Part shown: in pieces, positions 32,880 through 43,875 of the stretch
Layout: every line of letters starts with the position of its first letter
Position numbering within the stretch: the first letter of the stretch is position 1
Origin: Basidiobolus meristosporus CBS 931.73
Taxonomy: Eukaryota > Basidiobolomycota > Basidiobolomycetes > Basidiobolales > Basidiobolaceae
Length of the DNA stretch: 64,000 bases
Direction of reading: 5' to 3'
Assembly (NCBI GenBank): GCA_002104905.1
Contig: MCFE01000135.1
Span: 1 to 64,000 of the forward strand
Program-made: the position numbers and the translations under genes
Notes under the pieces: generated by a model
Told to the model about the DNA's origin: nothing
The model's input: the letters and a program-made list of their open reading frames with translations, nothing else
The model's database searches: none

Positions 32880-34501
32880 TTACTCTTCATAATGCTCCAG
32901 ACACATTTCTCTCAGTGGATGTCTTCTTGTGTGAGCATACTGTGCATTAATAAGTATCTTGACTATTTTACCTATTAGACTTGTTCCGTTGGATAGTGCC
33001 ACATTGAGCCATGAGTGCCAAATGATGCCATAGTGTGCCAGAGAAGCCAAGTGAGCCTCTACCTGGCCACAGAGTGTGAAACATAGCTCTGCATCTTCAT
33101 GCATAGCAGCCCCTGTGTTTCACCCATTGCGCAGGAGAAAATCCATTTTTTGACCTTTTTTTTTGGATCAATGTTGTGCAGGATGTGTTTGAGCACAAGC
33201 AGAATGACAATATGCATCTGGTACTCAATACCCATGGCACTCTGAATCTAGCTCCTGTAGCTTGTATCATGTCACAAAAATGAATGGCACTATCTTGGTC
33301 CACTGGCACTATCTGGCACTATAAGTGCATTGTATAGATCTTACTTTAGGGCTAATATTTAAATATAGTGCCAGATAGTGCCAGTGGACCAAGATAGTGC
33401 CATTCATTTTTGTGACATGATACAAGCTACAGGAGCTAGATTCAGAGTGCCATGGGCATTGAGTACCAGATGCATATCTTCAGTTCTCCTGTGCTCTTGC
33501 ACATCCTGAGCTACATTGATCCACAAAAAAAGGTCAAAAAATGGATTTTCTCCTGCGCAATGGGTGAAACACAGGGGCTGCTATGCATGAAGATGCAGAG
33601 CTATGTTTCATACTCTGTGGCCAGGTAGAGGCTCACTTGGCCTCTCTGGCATACCATGGCATCATTTGGCACTCATGGCTCAATGTGGCACTATCCAACA
33701 GAACAAGTCTATTCTGCTGTCTTCTCCTATATATGACTTTCCTGTATATTTACCTGCCAATATGCTGAATCTCTTCAGATATCCAAATGTGTGATCTACA
33801 CTCACTCTGAAGTGATTAAATATCTCATTGTAGAGCTTCTGCTTTCTGCTAGGCACACGATTCCTTGGCTTCCTATAAGCTGTAATACATCCTAATCTGT
33901 GACAATCCTCTCCTATATAGGATATGTCTGCCATATATTTCTCCCCTCTACTGAATTCAGGATGATTCTCTACCCAGAGTGCTTTGTCACGCCTACTTCC
34001 AGCAAATGGCCCACTAGACCAGATGATGTTACCCTCAATGTCAGACAGTGCTTGAAACTTCACACAGTGTGCCTTGTACTTGCCAGAATAAAAGTGCCTC
34101 TGCCTTCTAGAAGGTCTGTAAATCCTCACTGGGAAGGTATCCAAAATACTCCTGATATGGAACCTGTTGCTGAACACTCTGGGATATGTAAGTCTATTGG
34201 AGCTTCTGAACCTAGTATTCCAAGCTTGCTCTAAGTCATTCATACACTCTGCAAGGTGATTCTCCATTGCTGTCAGCTGCAAATGAAAGCTACTAGGACT
34301 TTTGTGGTCATGGATTGTGGGATTAAACCTTGTAGGGCAATAGTTCTTGTAATAGCAGAGAAGCTTAACAAGGGATCTCCTTGAGTAGATTGGGGTAGAT
34401 GGTCCACAATACTTGGAATAGATCTCCTCTAGTGTGTCAAAAGGAAATCCAGTGGTAGTGATGGGATTGATGAGAAAAGACCATTCAGATGAGTAAGTCA
34501 T
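32880..34501 (-). pseudogene. Harbinger-like DDE transposase split by a foldback element
   Basis: Minus strand. The reading frame runs 34501-33714, is interrupted by FB2 and its TSD, and resumes at 32976-32880. The insertion plus TSD is 737 bp; the two frame registers differ by exactly this number modulo 3, so the halves are in frame across the junction (IGEDSR then IGKIVK), about 294 aa in all. Motifs: DTFPVRIYRPS with the first catalytic Asp, QRHFYSGKYKAHCVKFQA, SGPFAGSRRDKALW with the second, and RVSVDHTFGYLKRF near the third acidic residue, as in DDE_4/HARBI1-type nucleases. Apart from FB2 I see no stop, so it was probably intact when hit. Confidence 0.8.
32977..33710. mobile_element. Foldback element FB2 inside the Harbinger transposase
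   Basis: 734 bp: arms 32977-33323 and 33364-33710, loop 40 nt. Ends AGACTTGTTCCGTTGG / CCAACAGAACAAGTCT, TSD ATT (32974-32976 and 33711-33713). Very similar to FB1, and its termini match those of the surrounding Harbinger element, implying cross-mobilisation. Confidence 0.9.
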
Positions 34502-34763
34502 ATTAAAATTGGTGGATGATTATATGGAGGTTGTTTGAATTGATTTGGCGCAATCAGCGTTATTTATCTGATTTTTAATGCATTATGATTAAATCTTAAT
34601 TAATTGCAATATATTGCATCATTATGTTGCAAAAATCATCTGCAAACAATGCCTTGGTACTTTTATTGATGCTTTACTCATAGGTCCATAATCAAATAGG
34701 AAATCTGCAATTGATGTGATCTGATCCATATCAATGCAATCCAAGATGCATCATGCATAATAT

Positions 34764-36106
34764 ATGGAAAATTCAACAATCACATTGGTTGTTATTTATG
34801 TTTCATATAAGACCATGTTGATGCCAATATACTGCTGTATAAGTATCCAAATCTGTTGCTATAGTCCCCATACCAAGTCTCAACTCATCTTTAGTACAAC
34901 CCAGACAAAACCCATCCCCCAGCTCACAAGCACAGTCTGGACCAAAAAATTTGATGTTGGATCCATTCAAGTTCTTGCCAAAGATTTTAGTATGGCCCAA
35001 GTGTCTATGTTGAGCCTTCATACAGATATTTGGGCACTACTGATTAATCTAGCAGAACTAGATAGCTCAGAGAGTCAACAAAGATGGAAGAATTTGAGTA
35101 GAAAGCTGTAGCATGAGTTCTACATTAAGATGCCAACCAATGTATGTAAGAAGATACATAACAAGACAAGTATTGAAATCAAGAATGAGCTGAGAGTGAG
35201 GGGATTGGATGAAGTAGCTGCGCAGGAACAATTTTGCGTGCAATTTGCACAGTACAGGCCGGACATGTCTGTTTGTGCCTCAACTTTGGGAACCAAAGAG
35301 ATTTTGAGTGAGTTTTGCCTCAAATGACTAATGTACTACGTGATATATTAGTAGAGCTAAGTGGCTTCCAAGAGCAACATACACAGGACTCATCCAGGCA
35401 ACAGCTCTAAAGTATCAGATATAGGGTAAGTGAGTACCTTGAGGAATCAGATGGTGAGCTTCATGAAGAAGAATACAGACTGCAAGCAACATTGTCCAGA
35501 TTGCACCAGCACACCTTGCTGGATTCCTTACCATCTCTTGTAACCACAGCGCACCAGCGCACATCAGTCCAGACCATGCCAACACCTTTTACCAGAACAC
35601 TCCACATTGAGTCAATGCGCATTGGGTCAATGCATGCACTTCAGAGCAAAACCACCAGAACTTGCCAAACTGCTCATTTAGATACAAGTCTATTAGAGCA
35701 GACCAAGTTGCGTCAACATGCAGCATCACATCAAACTTAGCCAAGGGCCATCACAACTTGTCAAGTTGTGCCTGCGTGTGCGGTTTTGCCTGAACATCAG
35801 CAAGTTACATCTGGTGAACTAACTGATGATGACCAACATGAAGTGCCTCAACCATCAGAGCCCTTAGCAAGTAAAAGAACATGTCAGCGCGTGGCACTCC
35901 AGGCCGGTTCAGTTGGTTCAGTTGGAGCAATTCAGCGCGGCCAAGCTGCAGCATTGCACTCATCAACTAGGAGGCAAAATACTGACTACAAATACACCAG
36001 TAGCCAAGATGATAGTCAGCCAGGAAGTAGTATAGGTGTGCAAAGTAAGTCACTACCAAACGCTTCAGTAGTAATCCCTGTGAGAAAAATACCCAGGAGA
36101 AGATGA
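34764..36106 (+). pseudogene. Second gene of the Harbinger-like element
   Basis: Plus strand, divergent from the transposase. Two frames: 34764-35327 (one stop at 35109-35111) and 35492-36106 (one stop near 35738). Visible: LHTDIWALLINLAELDSSESQQRWKNLSRKL, a Thr/Gln/Ser-rich region and a basic end (VIPVRKIPRRR). Autonomous Harbinger elements normally pair the transposase with a Myb/SANT-like DNA-binding protein; by position this is its equivalent, but I do not see a clear Myb motif. The part 35215-35935 retains CpG dinucleotides that are almost absent in the rest of the transposon block. Confidence 0.5.
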
Positions 36107-37102
36107 TGCAATTGCTTTGAGTCGCTATTATTTGTAATGATCCCAACAACCCATTTTTTTTGCGATCCAAATTGAGCCATTGCAAATCAGTGATCATCAA
36201 ATTTCTGATATAAGTAATATCAAGGTTGTCTCACATTTGAGACAGAACCCCTATAAATAAACACCCTGCATATATATACATCATCTGTAATACCAGTGCA
36301 GCTATTGGATCTGTTTGCACCTACCTGATTGCTTGCGTACTAGCTATGACACCTTGTCCAATCTCTAGGATCAGGAATTTACTTGCCCAATGGGCAAAAT
36401 GGGATACTTGATGGCAAATCAGGTAGCTTGTTTAGTAGTCAATGAGCCAATTGGGGGCTGCCAGCTTTAGGATACTTTTGGACCAATTAACCACTAAGAT
36501 ACCATCCAATTGGAGTGATGGTAACAAAAATGGTAAGTATCAGGGTAGTGTATAGTGTGATACACATTTATATCTGTTTATATTAAAGAAACATATCCAA
36601 ATACCAGATTTTACCTGCCATAATAGCAGTATCCAATGCACATGTGATGCAAACATTACAAGTTGGCGCAATCATCCATGCCAACCTCATCATGTCAGAT
36701 TATGCCATAGTGTGCAAGATTGTCCCACCTAGTGCAAAATTGTCCAAGAACAATCCTGCCTACTGGTGGCTATAATATTGCACCCAATTGTTCTTTACAA
36801 CTGCAGATTGCACTGCATGCCCTGGCATGGTACAATGGAACAAGTCTAATCAATGTACATAAATCTAAGATGTGGTTAAGTGTCAGGGATCAGAAAGTGA
36901 GAGAAATGGCAGAGGAACAATGAAAAGCTACTTATCAGTGTTGTGATAAGAAATTTTGACCAAGTTTTTTGTGAAATCTAGGGTAAAATTAATTACCAAC
37001 AGTCTTTGCCTAGTGTCCCAATGGGATCAATACCTCTTAGTTACAGGACTTCAATTTTGGGACAGCCTTTTGTCAGGATCATCAAAATTATTTCTCATAG
37101 GG

Positions 37103-37220
37103 CATAGGTTCATAGATGTGAGTGAAAGTGGCAAATTTAGGGCTGTAAATAAGTCCAGCAGTGACCATGACTAGTCCAGATTTGCAAATAAATTCTCAGC
37201 TGCAGATTGATATCAATTAG
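37103..37220 (-). repeat. Copia-C LTR relic
   Basis: About 118 bp similar to 44800-44910 of the solo LTR (GAAAGTGGCAAA, GGGCTGTAAATAAGTCC, CAGTGACCATGACTAGTCCAGA, TCAGCTGCAGATTGATA). Diverged, both ends missing. Confidence 0.6.
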
Positions 37221-37680
37221 CTTGGTACCTTGACATTTACTCCTTAGCAATACCTCAGTGGTGCTCTAAGTCTTTATACAAGAGTTGCCAAAATATAGGA
37301 TGGTAAAGCCGGCACTGATTTTTATTCAGGTTCTAGCATCTGCATGTATACATTTTTCCAGTGCAAATATGGACTGATTGTGTTTCCCAATCTAGATTGT
37401 GGTTGATGAATCAAGTGATTCCATTTACAGCACCTAATTTAATAGTACTCAATAAATCTATTTCTATCAAATAAGAATATGCTCATTCACCTGCTGACTA
37501 AATCTATTAGTTTGATAGATAACACCAGTACACTGATTGGCTTAGCTCAAACCAATTGATTGCGCTAAATGCTGATCAGACTTAATCATTCAAGGAATAG
37601 ACCACACAACTTGAATGAGCAAGTTGTACCTTGTGTGGCTTGACCTTAATAAGCCATTTGACTTGCTGGAGATATTGGGT
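37221..37680. other. AT-rich stretch, nothing recognised
   Basis: No open frame or repeat match noticed. Lies between a copia-C LTR relic and a Tnp2 fragment. Confidence 0.3.
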
Positions 37681-38330
37681 GAATTGGTAGGATATTACAA
37701 AGTATCTGCTTCATGGAATACTGATCACAGGCTTCAGTTAGTATTCATAATAATATGTGACAATACAATGCAAAGATGCAAAAGATGAACAAGTGCTTAT
37801 TCAAGTGGTATTCTGTGGCTTATCTCACCCACAGCTCATTAAGAATATTGGCCATATCTATAGCATATATACAAGGAGCTTGTAATGATATTTGAGCATC
37901 TGTACTAGAAGCATAAGGCTTCACCTTTTGGAAATTTCCCAGGCAGCAGATGTGTAGTAGGATAGAAAGGCAAGTTAAGTTGCAAGTATTACCATATCCC
38001 AGTTTTATAAAGAATATCACCTTCAAATCTGTTATGAATATGATGATTTGGCACATGGAGGTCAGCCAGTAGATGCCAAGATATAGTGAGGACAGAAGTG
38101 CATATGGAGACATTTATATTATGGCATTCAGAAGCTAAGCAGCCCCAATGCATGAGCTATTAGTCAAGTACTGCAAAGTTGGGATGGACACAACAAGCCA
38201 CTAACTCATATTTTGACAACCTTACCAAAGCATGTCAGGTTTAAGAGCTGTCCTCTATATGCCAACTCATCATTTCTATAACTGACTGGAAGACTATATG
38301 CTTGCCGGGATAGCAATTTGGGCTAAACCT
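37681..38330 (+). pseudogene. Tnp2 transposase C-terminal fragment
   Basis: Matches the transposase end in T2 (about 53700-54400): ACAAAGTATCTGCTTCATGG..., CTTCAAATCTGTTATGAATATG, AAGCAGCCCCAATGCATGAG. Strongly diverged, no long frame. Confidence 0.5.
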
Positions 38331-40165
38331 AAGCCAAAGAAAAAGAATGTTATTGATAAAAGCTATCAGCTTCTAACAGAAGCTGTTACAAGCAGGGCTT
38401 AAAGCTCTAAACAAGGGGAGACAATTCTCAGGTGGCCAGAAACTGCCCAGTAAAAGGCAAGCTGGCACAGACAGATGCACCAGTAAAGCATTTTGCCACA
38501 TAAAAATGTTATAAGTAGAAGTATTGCAGCATCAAAGTACCATTGCAGTACCTGGTGGTGATAGGAATCAACAGCTTCTGCAAGAGCAGCCACAAGTATG
38601 GCTGAAAGCTCAAAAGAAGTGGCAAAAAAGCTTTGGTTAGATGGAAGAGTGCTGTGAGAGACAAGCAGGTGTGAACAGATTCACCAGTGCAGCAATTATC
38701 AAGGTGAAAACATTGTATAATAGAAGAAGCACTCAGTCAAAGCAGCAGTGAGAGACCTGGCAGTGATAGAAGATGGTTGCTTCCTCTGGTACCTGTCACA
38801 GGCATGATACAAAGCCTAAAATAAGTGGCAAACAAATATCAGATAGCCACACAAATGCTACAATGGGAGAGGCATGTAGAAGCATATGCACCAGTGCCAC
38901 ATCTATCACAGAGAGAATATAGTGCAATGCAACAAGTACTAAGTCAATATAGCAATGAAAAGCCTGGGAGTAATTAATGTAAAGCAAAGGAAAAAAGTCT
39001 ACTCAAGTCAAAGATACAACGGATGGAATACAAGTCAAGGCTATCAGCCTAGAGCAGTGTAAATCTCATAGTAGCCAAGAAATGGTAGTGTGAACACAAC
39101 ATTTATTGTTGCAAGAGTTAAAATTGCAGCCAGTTGAGCTACACTTCTGTAAGGTAGATGAATATGCCAACAAAGGCTTCTTCTTTACTACAGCCTCCAT
39201 GTCTTTTATTGTAGACTGAGTAGAGATCCCAGTGACAGGGATGACCCAATGTTAAGAAATCTGGGGACTATATTAATAACTATGGTAGAGTTTTGATATG
39301 TTGACAGGCACATCATGAGGATACAACACTTCTTCAAGAGCATAGCTTAAGAAAAGACACTTGAGTATTGCAGGTACCTATTACAAAGACTATCAGATCA
39401 GGTGCAATAGGCTTGTTCCATTGGATTTTGCCATGTTGAGCCATCAGTGGCAAATGATGCCATAGTGTGCCACAGAGGCCAAGTGAGCCTATACTTGGCC
39501 ACAGAGCCAGAAGCATATATCTTCATCTTTATGCAAAGCAGCCCCTGTGTTTCATCCATTGTGCTGGAGAAAAACCATTTCTTGCCCTTTTTTTGAGATC
39601 AGTATTGTGTATGATCTATGATAGAACAGAAGTACTGAGGACTTGCATCTAGTATTCAATACCCATGGCACTCTGAGTTTAGCTCCTGTGGCTTATAATA
39701 TGTCACAAAATGCATTGCACTATGTGGCACTATATTCAAATATCAACCCTAAATTATAATCTATACAGAGCACTTATAGTTCCAGATAGTGCCATGGGTA
39801 TTGCGCACCAGATGCATGTCCTCAGTCCTTCTGTCCTCATCCACATCATGTACAGCACTCATCCCAAGAAAAATTTAAAGAAGTGGATTCTCTCCCTCTT
39901 GATGGGTGAAACACAGGGGCTGCTTTTCATGACAATATATAACTATGTTTCATACTCTGTAGCCAAGTATAGGTCCACCTGGACTCCCTGGCACACTTTG
40001 GCATCATTTGGCACTCATGGCTCAATGTGGCACAATCTAATGGAACAGGTCCAATGGCTTGCAGTGACAGCCAAGCTCAAGGATCCATAGGAACCAGTAA
40101 ATGAACAATGGCATAAAGCCATGAGGCTCCCAAGTCATGGGCTCAGAGCATCATAGCAAATTTAC
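38331..40165 (+). pseudogene. Tnp2-element partner ORF fragment, interrupted by FB3
   Basis: Plus strand. Three or more degraded copies of the about 200-bp internal repeat (TTACAAGCAGGGCTTAAAGCTC..., CAGACAGATGCACCAGT...), then the C-terminal domain split at 39409-40052 by FB3; the halves resume with GGCTTGCAGTGACAG and encode EPVNEQWHKAMRLP. Joined head-to-tail to a Tnp2 3' fragment, unlike the divergent order in T1 and T2, so this is a rearranged copy. Confidence 0.55.
39409..40052. mobile_element. Foldback element FB3
   Basis: 644 bp, diverged inverted repeat of the same family. Ends AGGCTTGTTCCATTGG and CTAATGGAACAGGTCC, TSD AAT (39406-39408, 40053-40055). The arms are shorter and more diverged than in FB1 and FB2, suggesting an older insertion. 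Confidence 0.8.
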
Positions 40166-40170
40166 CTATC

Positions 40171-40450
40171 ATACTTGCTCCTTTAGGTGAAGCCACAAAG
40201 TGCCAGTCAGCTCACAGTGCCAGATTGATCTTGTGTCCCATAATGCCATCCAGCACTATAATTTCTACCATGATATCAGTGGTATGATATAGTTACATGT
40301 ACTTTTACTCAATCTTGCTTATATTGCTCAGAATTGTGGCTATCTGGCTTTATTTTCTCTTCATGATGTTCCAGATGCAGTTTTCTAAGAGGATGTCTTT
40401 ATATAGGAATGCACAGTGCATTGATAAGTATCATGACTATTAAATATTAG
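40171..40450 (-). repeat. Harbinger-like element end fragment
   Basis: Matches 32697-32975 in order: terminus-like ATACTTGCTCC, AAAGTGCCAG, AGTGCCAGATTGATC, the TACTCTTCAT-type C-terminal transposase block and ATGACTATT. Diverged relic. Confidence 0.6.
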
Positions 40451-41043
40451 TGCATCCTATGAGCAATTGGCCCTGACTCTAAATGACTAGTAGCTAAAGC
40501 TGTACAAGTAGCCTGTGAGCAGAAAGTGTAAGTTTCATCTACCATGATATCCTGATGAAGTGTGGATACCTGGTAGATATGGTATCTGATAGTGGGCATA
40601 TTCAATGGTGAAGACATTTAAAGGTTATCTGAAAAGGTTGCTGATCAAACACTTGAAAACTTTGGCACTCACCCTAAAGCTGATGGGGTCACTGCATGGT
40701 TTAGTGGACTATTTTGAAGTTGCTGACTAAGTATGTAAATGAATCTGTGAATGGATGGGGCCAGTTTATAGGCCAAGCTTTATTTGTCTGCAGAGTTGGA
40801 GTACATAACATTCCACAATAATCACCATTTTCCTTTGAGGACAAAGCATCTAAAAGTGCAGAAAGTATGAAACAGAAATCTGGTAAGACTATATCACTAT
40901 AGGTATTGACAGTTAAAACTGTGTATTGCTAAGAAAGAACACTTGTAAGAGGTTTGACAAAAGTAGTTTAAACCAACTATAGTTGGAAGCAGAGAATTAT
41001 AATCTGAAGTGTTGAAATTAAAACTAAAATAAATTTTCAAATA
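40451..41043. other. AT-rich stretch, nothing recognised
   Basis: No motif or match to other repeats of the window noticed. It may include the 3' part of gypsy-2, but no LTR is identifiable. Confidence 0.3.
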
Positions 41044-43425
41044 TTAAAATTTCAATTTCACCTTGAGATACTTTGGCCTGTGCCTCTTGATGTAGTATCT
41101 CAGTTGCTGGTGTCTACTTGGCTTACTGAGTTCATTTAGTGGCTTGGCAATTCTCTGTAGTTGGCCTTTGTTGATATGGCAATTTGGGCATGCTTTCACT
41201 AGCTTCTCAGTAACTTGTTTCAATCTGAGCCACCATGCTCTAGCTTTGACAAGGCTATAGGTTCCTCCAATTCCAAGATGTCCATGACCATTGTGTAGCT
41301 TATGTATTGTATCCAGATGAGCAACATTAGGGCAATAGGTAATAAGGCTTCCATCAACAATCTGGTAGAGTGTTTGATCCTGTACTATATATTTACTGGC
41401 TTCATCCTGGATTATCTTCTTGATCTTGTCTTCCACCTAATAAGAAATGGCTTGGTCCTACAAGCATTTTGGTAATAAGCTAGGCCAAGCTGATTTATGC
41501 ACTAAGATGAGTTGTACAACCTGTTCTAGTCTAGATAGGGCATCAGCTACCATATTGATTCACCCAGGACTGCAGATAATCTCCAAATCAAGTTGCTGAA
41601 TATATTTACTCCATCTTGTCAATCATCTGTTCAGTATCTTCTGAGTAAATGTATTCTTGGGTGAGGCATGATCAGTCTTCAGAGTGCACTTGATCCTTCC
41701 AATGTAGCATCTCCAGGTCTTCAAGCAGTGTATTATGGCAAGCATCTCCTTCTCATGTGCTGGGTAGCTTTGCTCTGCTGAGTTCAGTTTCCTGGATTCA
41801 AAATCAACTGCAAAGTCCTTTCCCTCATGTTTTGGGCCCAGTACTCCACCAATTGCATAATTTGGAGCATCTGTGCACAGAATATATTCTTCTAGTAAGT
41901 CAGGTATTCTTAGGCTTGGCAGCTTAGCAAGTTCATACTTGAGCATCTGAAAGGCTTACATGCTATGCCCTACCTCAAGGTGTTGTCTCTCTTGAGGATA
42001 TCAGTTAAAGGGGTGGCAATGCTTGCAAAGGACCAGACAAACTCCAATAATAGCAAACTATTCCAAGGAATGATCTGAGCTCTGATATGCTATGGGGCTG
42101 CTTCAGATTTTTGATTACTTTGGCCTTTGTGGGATCTAAGGTCCCTCCTGTGCTGGTTACTATGTGTCCCAGGTATTCAATGTGTTCCTTCCAGAATTCA
42201 CACTTTGCTAGCTTGCCATAGAGCTTGTTCTCTCTTAGCTTCTTCAAGACCATTTCAATGTGCACCAAACAGTCCTAGTCTGTCTTGCTGTATATCTAAA
42301 TGTCATCTAGGTAGATTGCCACAGACTTGTCTAAGTGCTCCCACCAAATGATTTGCACTAAGGTTATGAATGTTGCAGGGGTATTGGTAAGGCAAAAACT
42401 AATGACTAAGTACTGGTAGTGTCCATTTCTGGTCCTGAATGCTGTCTTAGGGATGTCTTTAGGTTTCATGCAAATCAGGTTGTATCCTGGCATAAGGTCA
42501 ATCTTGCTGAATATGGTGGCTCCATTGAGTTTTTCCAAAAGCTCATCAATCCAAGGTATAGGGTACTTATTCTTCACAGTATCTGAGTTGAAGGCCTGTA
42601 GTCAAGCTTATCCTAAGTGTTCCATCCTTCTTTTTCAGAAAAAGCATTGGTGCTCCCCAAGGTGACCTGCTGGATCTAATATATTCTTGCACCAATAACT
42701 GATCTACTTGTCTTTTCACCTCTTTCCACTCCAATGCACTCATCCTGTAAGGAGTCTTACTCCCTGGAGGGCTATATCCTGTGTCAATGGCATGATACAC
42801 ATCTCTGACTGGTGGTAGACTTATAAGTTCTGTTGAAATGATTAGAAGCCCATCTAATTGTCAATATACTATGAAATAGCACTTAGTTAAATGACATAAT
42901 CCAGAATATTAACATAGAGATTAGCCTGGAAGATAATTGCCATTTATTGGAAATTAGTGAAGTACAGAATTTTAGGAAAATCTGAAACTTGTCCAAGTGA
43001 GCTGAAACTTTGCACATGTACTCCTGAGACCCCCCTCATATTGAGCAAACTGTTATATTTACATAGTTGTGCAATAAGTATAAATACTATGCAGCAACTC
43101 AATAAGTCAACAAGTAATTATCATCTAAATCTTATAATTCTCCATTTCACTTCCAATATATCCTTTCAATATTTCAACATGCTCATCTGGAAACATGTCT
43201 GAATACTCCTCCCAAAGAGTATGGACCTTCTGGGGTGCTGGCATAGAGTAATTTTCTTGTAATACCACCAGGCAGAACATCTGGGTACCTTTACTACGTG
43301 CTCTGTAGGGTTGTGTCTTGCTAAGTTCACTTGTTTGACACACACTGGAATTGACCAAGTTGAAATCCAGTCTGGCAGGAAATAGCTCATAGATACTGTT
43401 GTCCTTCTGGATATGAGTAGCAAGG
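41044..43425 (-). pseudogene. Gypsy-2 pol (RT, RNase H, integrase), left part
   Basis: Minus strand. Protease/RT linker 43125-43425 (IPVCVKQVN, PHKVHTLWEEYSDMFPDE-like); RT 42296-42800 (RMSALEWKEVKRQVDQLL, FSKIDLMPGYNLICMKP, active site YLDDI retained) and 42005-42268 (LYGKLAKCEFWKEHIEYLGHIV); RNase H 41623-41946 (YILCTDAPNYAIGGVLG, EKEMLAIIHCLKTWRCY); integrase zinc domain 41044-41436 (HNGHGHLGIGGTY, CPNCHINKG). Many stops. Distinct from gypsy-1. It continues on the far side of T2 at 55261. Confidence 0.82.
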
Positions 43426-43875
43426 CCCTATGAAAAATTATTGTGATGATCCCATCAAAGGCTATCACAGATTCTAAGTCCCACTACTAAGAGGTATTGG
43501 TTCCATCAGGACACTGTGCAAAGACTGTCAAAAAATAATTGCACCCAAGATTTCATAAAAAACTCAGTAAAAATTTTTCATCACAACAATACAAAAGCAG
43601 CGTTTGATTGGTTTTCTGCCAATTTCTTTGCTATCTTATCCCAAACACTCTATCACCTTCTATGTTTGTGTGCATTGATTGGCTATTGCCTATTTTTCAC
43701 ACTCCTTACTACCAGACTAAATCATTTTTCTTATTTTTCATGCATGCAGATTGATTTAATTCCATTGAAACTTCAGTTTTACCCCAATTGCTAATTGTAT
43801 TGACCTATACAAGTCCCTATGCCCTGTACTAACATTAAGCCCAACCCCACACTCAACAACTAACTCCATTGAAAT

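Larger units (their letters stand above)
32697..36847. mobile_element. PIF/Harbinger-like DNA transposon with two divergent genes
   Basis: 4151 bp. Termini AGACTTGTTCTGTTG (left) and its inverted match CAATGGAACAAGTCT (right), flanked by a perfect 3-bp TSD AAT (32694-32696, 36848-36850), the length typical of PIF/Harbinger. The flanks rejoin into the terminal region of T1, which is uninterrupted at 43426-43930. It carries a DDE transposase (minus) and a second gene (plus), the usual two-gene layout. Confidence 0.85.
21754..37102. mobile_element. Tnp2-type DNA transposon T1, with nested insertions
   Basis: Left terminus CCCTATGAAAAATAATTTG (21754), right terminus its inverted match ending CATAGGG near 37102. 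Contains a Tnp2-like transposase on the minus strand (about 22214-24940) and a divergent partner ORF on the plus strand (about 25388-26640). The partner-side terminal region is split into 32490-32696 and 36848-37102 by a Harbinger-like element, and the end of the partner ORF is split by a gypsy element. The right end abuts a copia-C LTR relic, so the exact boundary and TSD are unclear. Confidence 0.65.

Noticed and set aside
33583-33768. Short repeated peptide frame (MHEDAELCF...) seen in several places
   Set aside because: Lies in the arms of the foldback elements and appears in mirror image on both arms, so it reflects the repeat and not a gene.
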